The notes under the pieces are model-generated. The model did no database searches, had not been told where the DNA came from, and saw only the letters and a program-made list of their open reading frames with translations. Shown piece by piece: positions 37,752 to 48,800 of a DNA stretch of 64,000 nt; position 1 is the stretch's first letter; each line of letters begins with the position of its first letter. Position numbers and translations under genes: made by a program. The stretch comes from Coturnix japonica (taxonomy: Eukaryota; Chordata; Aves; Galliformes; Phasianidae). Location: positions 45,604,093-45,668,092 of the forward strand of contig NC_029520.1 in NCBI RefSeq assembly GCF_001577835.2, given 5' to 3'.

Positions 37752-37929
37752 CTAACAACAAAAGCAACAGCATTTATACATTCCAGGCTTTACTTCTATA
37801 TCTTCAAAAAGCAGGTTGTTTTCTGTTTCAGTTTTCCTACAATTATCACGAAATATCTTCAGGAGAGCATCTCTATCTTCTCGGCGGAGTGGCTCCTTGA
37901 TGTCCAACACTGCGTTCAGATGTTCTTCC
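37752..37929 (-). CDS. EXOC3L4: EXOC3L4-like last coding exon
   Basis: Acceptor TTTTGAAAAG|GGAAGA; 178 nt to TAG. EEHLNAVLDIKEPLRREDRD aligns with KRHLEAFLHIKANLSRGELK of TNFAIP2, followed by a longer tail that ends MYKCCCFCC. Confidence 0.88.
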
Positions 37930-38319
37930 CTTTTCAAAAGGATAAGAGGACGGGTCAGTGAAAGAACCAAGGGGAAAGATTTGCTTCTCACCACCCCACA
38001 TTGCTGGGCCAGGCACTGCTGGTTCTACTACTCTAGGTTCAGAACCTGTTTTTTGACATGCTTTGGCCACCAAGAAAGGAAGAGGCCATAACACCAGGGC
38101 TGTGCATGACATGACTGAGCTCAAAGTCATGTCAATCTGTGCACATGGAGCTGTGAAAATCATCAGCTCAGTTTTCTCCTGGAAAAAAACTGACATCTTC
38201 CATAATGGGTTTGGGGCAACTCTACACTGGATCATTTTAAAGCATCTATCGTTTCTTTCCTCTCCTCACATGGAATTACCTAGCACTGCTTTGCTGATCA
38301 TATATATATATGGTGTGTG

Positions 38320-38366
<47 letters not shown>

Positions 38367-41300
38367 ATGTGTGTGTAATAAGAGAATAAGAACCCTTATG
38401 CTGTATCATAAACATCTTTATAGCTCAGTACTGCTTCTTTAAAAGAGGCAAATGCTTAGGAAAAGAATATGGAATCCAGGCCAAGCATAACATGATCTCT
38501 TTGTCTTTCTTTTTCGCTTCTGGCAGTCTGCAGTTAAGGGACTTCCTTCGCTAGGATTTGTATCATGACTGTCACATTGAATAGGAACTACGACAATTAT
38601 ATACCACAAACTGTCTGCTCCCTGTTTGAAGCTATTCACGCTTTTGGCCTTCAGAGCAACAGCTTCCTATGAAAAACTGAAGTGTGTGCTCTCACTGGAT
38701 TATGTGGAAATAGCCAGCGCACTGCAAAGAGAATATCTCACAGGGCTAATGTTGTTCTAGTGGCAAGTATTTGTGCAGATACTATGTAAAAAAAATTACC
38801 TTAGATCAGGAAATTCGCTGGGTATGGGCAGCAGGGCTATTTTCATCCCCTCAGCATCAGGAGCTTGAATAAGTGTTAAAATTGCTTGAATGGGATCCTT
38901 GAGAGCACCAGCTGTGGGACCCTGGGAGGAGAAGCAAAGGGGTGTTCAGGGCAAGGGAAGTGATGTATGTTAGGATGTGGCCTCCCATCACATTCTGGTT
39001 CTCACTCCATGGGTTAGGAGCTTCGTGTGGCTGCCTGTGCATGCACAAGAAGCACATTGACCCTCCTAGTTAGGAGAAAACACAGCAGGTGAAGGAACAC
39101 AGATGCTGTATCAGACAAAGGGAAGCAGGGCTGGGTACTGTAAAGGATCTGAGCACTGTGCTGTGCCTGACCAGCTCTCTCTGAACTGGAGCACACAAAA
39201 GAAAGAAGCCTTAAAAATCTAGCAAGGCACACACAGCATTTTTAGAGAAGTTGAGGGAAGCAGAATGTGGATGAGCTGCTGAGTGAGGGGTGTTGTCCAC
39301 ATTTCTCATTGGTGCTGTAGTGCAATTAAATTGCCTTTCTGAATTATTGATGCCATCATGTCAACAGAGACTCTGTGACAAAGCACACTTGGGAAGCAGG
39401 CTGCCAAACCAGGCCAGGTTCTCCATGGGGCATTAGAAACAGCAGGCCAGATCTTCTGCGCAATTCATCTCTGCACTGAACATAAATCAAAAGCAATAGT
39501 AATACTTGCAGACAGCCTTCTCTCTCCTCCTCCGCACTGCAGACACACAACATGTTCAGCTCTGCACAGCGCACATGCTGTACTCAGCTCCTAATGCACC
39601 AATACTGCAAAGCTTCGTACTTGGCAAGCTCATTATTACAAAATGCTAATTAATTAGAAGGTGTCAGATCTTGTTGAGTGCTATATAGACAGGAAACGTT
39701 GGAGGTAAACAGCCTGCAATCTAAAAAGACAAAGAAGAGGCGGCTTGTCAGCAGTGTTTGGATGCTTGTATTGTTTAGGACAGGTATTGCTCTGAGGAAA
39801 GAAAGTATTTCCTAGTGTGTTCTGAAACAGAATGGAAGGAAGAGCCTGAACGGATGGCACAGTTGGGCAAGGAGCAGGTGAAGCCTGAGCAGCAACTGCA
39901 CAATAAATTCAGTCAGCAGTACAGCACATACTTTGCATGCACAACCATGTACCTCATCTGACTGAGTATCAGGCTGCCCCCTGCAAGCTGCTTATGCATT
40001 TCCTCCCCCAGGTTTTCAGTGCATCCGCATCAAGTAAGAAAGAGAATAGAGTAGGGATGTGAGGGAAACTGTACTAACGAGATGCAGGCTTTTTTCACCC
40101 AAGCGGAACGTAGAGCTTTGACAGATAATTAGATTTCTCATATCTCGTTTGTACTACGAAACCAGCTGTCCTTGCACATTGCAGCCAAAGCTGATGCTGA
40201 GCACAGCATTACTGGTAAGCCTCAGGGTTAACACTAGAGAATCCCCTCACTCTTCCCAACACCCCGATTTCTCGAAGCACTGGCACATCAGTGACTGATC
40301 ACTCTAGGGAAGGCAGGTCTTCAGCTAAAAGCACAGGCAGCCAGCAGCAGCCATGGCAGGGTCTGCAGGGAAGGAAGAGGTTAGATGGGAGGGCAACAAC
40401 AGCTATATCCCAAGGCAAACGATGAGCAGCCATATGGGGCAACCCATGGAGAAGGTGAAGATGTGGAGCAGCTGATTCTTCGTTCCAGAGCCTGGAGGGA
40501 AAGCGCAAGGCAGGAGCACAGCTCTTCAGACACCCCTTCCTCATCTGTGTACACATTCTAAGGCACAAAGTCTTGCCTGGGGGAGCTGACAGCCTTAGAG
40601 CTGTCTTACCAGTTTAGAGGAATGTACTTCATTCTTATTTCAGTGGCAGGAATGTGAATCTCGCCTACTCTAGTCACACATTTCAAAACTACAAACTAAA
40701 AGCTTCTGGCAGATAGGAAAAGCTGTCTTCCAGCCCCTGATTTACATTTCTATGAAGCTAGATACCATTGTGGTTAAGATCTCTTAAGCTCGTCTCTTGC
40801 TTTCGGAGCCTTTCTCTCTTCTTCATGACAGAGCAAAACCATAACCATATCAAAGACTTACTAAGCACTCTTTAAAGATGGTATACAGCATCCTATGATC
40901 TTCTTCCATCTTGCTGACCATCTGCCACCTCCTCTTCACAGACAATTTCCTGCAAGTGGCCAGAAAAGCTTGCACATATTCCTTAGTAATTATGTTGTTC
41001 ACAGACTTCACTAGGTCCTATTCAAGAGCAAAGAAGACTAAATTAATTCCTCTATACTCAGCAGAATAATGAACAAGGAGCAGACCATACATATAGGATT
41101 CTGACCAGTGTAGGCCTATGCAGAAGGATGTCCCATTTCTCTGCTTAAGCATCCCTGGTATAGTACAAGCCGTATGTGGATGACTACAAGCTGTATGTGG
41201 ATAACAGTGATAGTAAGTGTGGAAACATCCAACCAAAAGCAATGGGACCAGTTGGCTGAGCTCCACTCATGCTTTGGAGTGGCAAGGTAATGCTTGGCAT

Positions 41301-44300
41301 AGCACCAAGCTAGCAACCAGCATAGCTTTGGGAGATCTTGGATTACAGACAATGCAAGGTCCAGTCTCCTTGGAACATTCCTGCTAGACACATCCCATGG
41401 CCATAACCATGGGCACACCGTTGTGGCTGGGCAAAGCTCACATGAGTACTTCTAAGCCATGCACAACCTGCTAAGAAACATCAGTGCTAAGACCAAGCAG
41501 TGCTTGAAGAAGGAGGAAGAGTGAACATTTCTAAGGGGAAATGGTCTGCTGCGGTGAAAACCCATTTTCATTAGTAGAGAAATCAGCCCAGTTTTAGGCT
41601 GCAGTCCAAAAGTACAGGAAATCCCCAGCCCTGTCCAAAAGAGACAAAGCAAGAGACAGACAGCTCTGGCTGACCACTGAGCCACAGCTTACCCCAGCAC
41701 TGATGTGACATAACACCCAGTGACAGGCTCTGAACAACAGCAGAATAACTGCTAATTTTTCTGTTCCATTACTGTTTTCCACTTTTGTTTCCAGCAACAA
41801 AAAGCCTGCAGAACTTGAAGGAATGAGAAAGGGAGTCCAACGCTTAGCATACCAATAAAGTGGTACTGGGGCAACTGCAGTAACAGAGACAGCTCAACGT
41901 TCCCACTCTGTCTGGAGAGTTTTGGTTTTGGTTTTCTCATTTCTACTCTTCTTGGTTTCTCTGAGAGATTACAGAAAGGTCATAGCTGTCATGGGGAAGT
42001 AGATGCCCAACTATGAGGAACTGGACTGAGACCACTAGATCTGTAACAAACTTTCTATTGAAAAAAATGGAAGTTCAGTTTAATGTTGGAATGCTGCACA
42101 TGTAGAGGTTCATGGACTACTTTTAGCAACTTCTGAATATCTTGTTCTTTCTTCCTTATTTCTTACCTGATATTTGTCTGTTTTTTTCCTCTTAAACACC
42201 AAAAAGCTTTGCTTTAAGACTTCAAGGGTGCGTCTGAAACCACTGTCACTCTTTCTGAAATGATCCTTCAGTGTTCCCTGAGGAAAAGAGGCAGAGTCAG
42301 AGTGCACATGTGGAGACATCGTGTGGGTTGCTGTGCTTTTGCTCTTTCTGCCCTCAGGAAAATAAAAGGAAGACTCCACCACAAGCTGCAGCATCCTGTA
42401 CATTTATTTCAAATAAAAGCAAAACATGGAAGACAGAAACAATTCAAAATCAGGAAGGATATATTAAGTTCTTAAACCCAAACCTAGAAGATATAAAACT
42501 ATGAGAAATGGGCCTTGAATGCCTTCCAGGGATGGAGCATCCACAGCTTCTCGGGGTCTAATTCCTGACTACCCACCTCCATCTTGGGTTTTGTGGATTA
42601 TCACTGCCAAATGAAGATACCCAACTACTAAGAACATACAGCACTCCGCTCAAGTGGAGCTCAGCCCTTGGGGTCTGGGTCCCCACAGGTGGTATGGGAT
42701 ACTTATTTCTAGCACAACACCAAGTATTAATATACGCCCCTGAAGTGGGTGCCTGCCTGACATCATGAAAACATTCAGTATTAACATGGGTCTCCCATAC
42801 CTTGACTTCAGAAGTGACTGTCTGCAGAAAATGCTCCATAATGTCGTCTTCTGTCCTGTCTATAATTCTTTTTATCTTAACATCCTGATCAGTGCTGGCA
42901 CTACAAAGGTACGTTAACTTATACCAGACATTTCTGCATAGAAACAAAAAAGGACATTGAAAAAATTGATCAGATCAAATCAGGGTGTTCTCTCATATCA
43001 AAGCTCTTTCCCCAGGGAAATAGCTTGGGGTATGAAGGGGTAATGGGGTTATGATGGGGTATGGGGGTCTATGGGGCTTGAGGGGGGAATATGGGGGTCT
43101 ATAGGGTTACCACAGGGTAACCTCAATGACCCACATGGGTGCTTCCATCTCTTGGACAGCTCCATTAAGTGAGCTTAAATGACTGAAAAAGCTACTATTT
43201 CCAAAAATGAAAAGGCCTGAAGAGGCCTTGACAAATGGAGGCTTGGTGAGCATTCTGTGAGCCTCTGACACTCAACAAATACAAGGCGAACAATTATATT
43301 CCATCAGAATAGTCTTCAAGACAGCAAAACCATGTTAAAATGATCACTGGTTTGAAACCAGACATTTTACTTTCTGGAAAAGCTCAGTGTGTATCTTCGC
43401 TTTTAGTATCACTGGAAAGGATTACATAAAGGAGTCTCATTAGTATTCAGTTTAGGATCCAGCAGTAGCAACATACACATACAAGAAACAAAACAGCTAC
43501 AGGCTCATTGCAAGTTCCTGGTGTCAAACAAGCACTGTGCATAAGGTGGATTTTGCTGACTCTGGAGATCCTCAGATGCTTTTACAGAGAAAGAACAGAA
43601 GCAGCCTCATTTTTTCTATTGCTGTAAACACTTCTGAAATTAGTCTGGAGGTGCAAAAAGCCTCCCCCACCCTTCTGTGCTTTATTGCTTCCTTCCTTCC
43701 TTACAAACAGCCTCAGGAAAATCCTGGCATGTTCAACAGGGTTTCATTCAGCAAAGCACTTGAGCATGGGCTTACCATGAAGTACATAAGCACATGCATC
43801 AAAGTGCAACATCTATGGAATTTTCCTATTGAGAGATAATCAGGCCAGGGAAGGGAACCACTAATCAACACACAGCAGAGTTGGCCAGGATAAAGGCCAC
43901 AGCCAGCTCCTCCCACACTTAACATTCACTACATGGTGTGCGTGGAGCTCCAGATCCAGCTGGAGGCACAGCCAACCCCTCAGCAGAGTTAGAAGAGAAT
44001 CAGAAAGTAGGAAGTTCCCATCACTTCAGATGCTACCAGGGTCTGGTTCCTTACCTGAGAATGCAGAAGTTCTCAATGATTCGCAAGCTGCTGGAGATCT
44101 CATGGAAGCAATCATGCTGGAGAAAGCTTCTGACCTTGTTTTCATAGCTAAATCAGAATGGGGTGACATATTTTTAAGCTGGTGTGTTCTGTAACACAAC
44201 ACTGCAACACTTGCTTCTGGGAAGCAACTTGGCTTTGCTGATGAAATTGCAGAACACTAAAAGCCTTGACGTGCAGAAACAACCCACAAAGTCTATTGAC

Positions 44301-45836
44301 CGCTTCATCGCAGCTTCGATCTCACAAGTGGCTCCTGAACAATTGTCTATTACAGGAACTTCCTTCTTTTTATAATGTGAGAAGCTAAGGATCTTAAATC
44401 ATGTCTCTTTCTGAGTTACATCATCTACAACCAGCAGCACTACCATTTTCTGCTGTGCAGGATAGAAATGGAGGGAGATACTTTGCGTCAACATGTAGAT
44501 GAAGAAAGTCCAAAGAAATGGTGAGAGGGCAAAAGATGAGAACACAGTATTCATCATGCACCAAGAAGAACAACAGAGCAGAGCTCTCAGCCTACAGGGA
44601 GCCAGGAAGCAGCACCAGGCCTGGGAAACACAAGCAGTGCAGAAAGAGCCAGTCCTGGCCATTAAGCCATGAAGCCTCTTTCTGGCTGTGGTTAGGATCT
44701 GAAAACAGGATTGCCAGTAGCTACACCAGTATTTCATTCTGCTGAGCACTGAGGTCATGCCAACAGGGAAAACAGCATCCCCCTTACCTGTTCAGGAAGG
44801 TCAGGTACTCCTCCAGGCATACAGCTTCCACCTTCTCCCTTAGGCTCTCACTGATGTGCTGGGCTGCTTTTGTCTTCTCTGTTAATATCTGTGGATTCCA
44901 AAGCCATTTTTTTTCTTTTTGCAGTAAATAGGAATACAGCTCAGGTGTCTACAAGCAGGTGAGCTGTGCCAGACAGATAAAACCCAGCCCACTTGGGGCA
45001 GGCTTGAGCTGGTGACAACTTAACACTGCCCTATGGAAACAAAAGCTTGCAAGGGGGAGGGAGGCAGATGGATAAAAGGAGATAGATGGACGTGTGTGCT
45101 GTGTTATCTCAGTGCTCTGGGAAGAGTCAGCAAGACACAAAGCGTGACATTCCACATTTTCCACTGCTCAGAACAGATGTGAAAGATCACCAGAAGGGTG
45201 ACAGGATAAAACACACTATGTCAGAGTGTCAGGAAACCACAGCTGATGAGTTTCCACAGCATGGTGCTCATATGCTACTTGAACTTCAGGGGTCAGCCTG
45301 AGAAAATTGAGGAAGTGACAATTTCTTAAGGGTTGTATTTTATCTGGGCTCTTTATCACCCACCACAGAACACTCAAACCTACCAGCTGTGTGCACAGCA
45401 CAGCCAAACCCTCAGGGCTGAGACATGACCAGATGTTGGAGATAAGACCACCATATCTACAGCATCTCAGCTGATGTGAGGGCCCTGTCAGCTGTCCTCT
45501 ATCTCTACCCAGCTTCTGCCAGGTGTAATCTCCAGGATTTATTTTGGTGCTTCTGCAGATCTTGATCCAAAAACTCGAGAAAAAGGCAGGTCTGAGGGCC
45601 AAGAGAAGCAGTCAGAATGTGGCAGCTGACTTGCAAGCTTGTAATGCACTGAGCTAAGCCTAAAATATGCAAAACTGGATCTTGCCAATTACCTAAGTAG
45701 CTGTGTGCAACGATGCGACTCCAACAAAGGATGTGAGCTTTTCAGCTCCCTTCCCAGTTTACCTGAATGATTGCAGCATCTGCACAAGGGGTTTCCCCAG
45801 TATCAAAGGCTTCATTCAGGGCTTTCCCTACTTCCT

Positions 45837-45872
<36 letters not shown>

Positions 45873-48800
45873 ATAACAAAGAAAGAAGAACAGTTGAGAT
45901 GTGATGGCATTTGTGATGAGTTAAGTTTCCCAGCCTTTCATTATACATTTAGGCTAGATGAATTTCTGCCTCTGTTTTTTGGCCATCTCATTTAACCCAA
46001 AACCTGGCAATTTTCCAGCTGACCTAATAACATTGTCCTGCTTTGTTCTACATTGTTTGCTTGAGTTTAAGAGATTTACAGAGTCCTTTCATCCCGGTGT
46101 CAGCTCGGGTTATCTACAGCCTTCCCTAGCTAGCTTAGCTCCAGTGACGGTGCCCACACAGCAAAACAACACATAGGCACAAAGCCTGCCAGAGACTGTA
46201 GCTGAGATTTTCCACCCTTCCCAACTCCAACCAGCACCACATAAACCAGCCAGCTCTAATGAAAAGCATTCCCTCACTCGAGCCAGGGACATGTGAGTAC
46301 CAATAGAGTCGGGCTCGTGTTTAGAGCTACTGTCACAGCATGATGAGCCCCATGAGGCGGTGTGATGGGAAATTTCCCAAGGCTTGGCTGGCTTGTGCTA
46401 TTTTCATTTGACTATGAAAACAAAACTAACACTGTAGAGAAAGGGCTCGTTGCTTAAAACATGATCTGACCTTTACAGAAGCTTTAAATTCAAAAGCCTG
46501 GCTTAGTTATTTGTTTATTTCTGCATCTTTCACCAAAGGAATAGAAAGAATGTAAAGCCTGATCTTCTATTTTTGTCTTCATTCTCTTCTGGCTGATGAA
46601 TTACAAAATTTATGGCTGTCACTGAAGAATTTCATCAAAAGTGTTCCCAAAACTGCTCTGACACTTTCATTTAAAGGTGTTAAACAAAGGCAAATAAGTG
46701 GTTATAAACAACTCAAGAACAAATTCCTTTCAGAGTGCCATCACCTGACTGCAAGCAATCGCTGAGCAGGATGTGCTGAGACAACAGATCCAAGCTGAGC
46801 TGCACCAAAATCTCTGGCCTGCCCCAGCTGCAAAGTAACTTTAACCAACACAAAGGTCTTGCTGCACAATGGGACAAAGCACACAGTAACTCTCTGCAGG
46901 GCAGTAACTCGTTGAACCAGAGCACTTGGTTGCTCTGGACCAGGTGATGTGAGCCCGCCCTCTGTACCCCTTGCGGTGACACCAGCACCCCATGCACCAA
47001 CAGACAGAGCACATGAGTTTCTGATGTAACAAGCAGAGCCATAAATAACCTCTAGCTTCCCCTGCACTCATGTCAAATACTCCAGTGCAGCAAGGATAGG
47101 GACGACCCATCAATAACCACATCAATGACACCATAATTACCAGCTCACCAATTTCTCAACCTCAAAAGGCACAAAGGCCTCTTGCCCTGGACATGTCAGT
47201 ACTGAGGTACCACTGCCCATACCCAGAGCTGGCCACGTTCCCCACAGTGACATTTGGGAGCTGCTTTGAACCCCGTGTGACATCTGAGATCACAGAAGCC
47301 TGTGATGTGGTCACAGCTCTCATCACTCACTTCTTTTGAAAATGCTTTGAGTTTGCAGAGGTGTGAGGCTGGCACTCCCCGTGACAAAGGTAAGTGACAG
47401 GTGAAGCAGGCTATTGCTCATTCTGTTCTGCTTCTTCTCATTCAGAAATATATAGCCATCCACTGAAATGGCAAAACCAGAGTTGAAGGACTTACAGTCA
47501 CAGTTACATAGATAATTCACAGATAGTAAAGTCATAAAATTGTTTGATCTGGAAGAGACCTTTACATGGCATCCAGTCCAAGCCCCTGCAATGAACAGGG
47601 ACACCCACAGCGCCATCAGGTGCCCAGAGCCCCGTCCAGCCTGACCTTGGCTGTCTCCAGGGATGGGGCACCCACCATCTCTCTGGGCAGACCTGTAAGA
47701 CGTGCAAAAAATGCAGCCAGCTTGGAGCATCATGGCACAAGCATTTATAGCCACTGCCAGATCTAGGTGAGCCTGCTCAGTGGATGGTGTGCCCAGAAGG
47801 CAGAATGCCTGTGCTTATAGAGCTTCCCCCAGTCACGACACTAGGGGGAAAAAAATAAAGAGTTCAATTCTCCGTCACTGTTAGCAGCTCTGAGAGTTTG
47901 TCAGTGACTCAATGTCACGCTCTGAGACAACTTCATTAGCACTACCATGTCTGTAGTCATTTCCTTCCTTGAAATGAGTGCTAAAATAAGCCCTTAGGAT
48001 CACATGGTCTTCCCCAGGGTGACGATTTAAAACAGCCCATGAAGAGGCTCAGATTCAAGCACTGAAATCAGTAGCTTTTAAGGATATTATCACCAGCTGG
48101 TGCCTCTGCTCCCATGTTTATTACTACCTTAGGGCTACAGGGGGAATGGCACTTAAGGAAAACTGCAATATAGAGCACTATCCCTAGTGTGATACAACAC
48201 TCTGCTCATGGGGAGGGGGAAGAGGAGGGCAGTAACTTCTGGTCCTGCATTTGGGCATTAGCTGAGTCAAAAAGGCACTGGGGTCTGGAAGTAATCTTTG
48301 TTCTAGCCTCAGCAGTGTCAATCCAGAAGGCTGGAGAGGGCTGTGAGGGGGTCCACATATCAAGCAAATCTAGTATCCTCAATAACTGAGTCCTTACCCG
48401 GGCGACTGCAAGTAACTTTTCTTCTGTCTTCAGAATAATCCACATGAGACTCTGCACATCACTGTGCTGGAAGCTCTGCCTGGGTCCCAGCTGCGTCCCA
48501 CTGCCCCTGCATGTAGAAGGCAAGAGTTGAGTCTCCCATCTGATTCAACCTCCTACCTGGCACTCCCTCCTCTATGCTGGGGACTCATAGGGCATGCAAC
48601 AAACACCCAGCAGTGCTCATTAATACTGGCACAGCCCCAACATGTTCAATGATCCTTTTCATGCCCTTTTCCTATTATTTATTTTTTTTAATTTTCCTCC
48701 TTCCTACACTTGCTATTCAATTAGACCTCTTGCAGAAGAAACTCAGAACGCATGTTTTTATCATTTCAGCAACCCATTAATCTTACTGAAAAACAAGCAG

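Noticed and set aside
44399-44758. 119-codon - frame with hydrophobic, Cys-rich content
   Set aside because: Lies in an EXOC3L4-like intron; neither homologous to the family nor needed for the frame.
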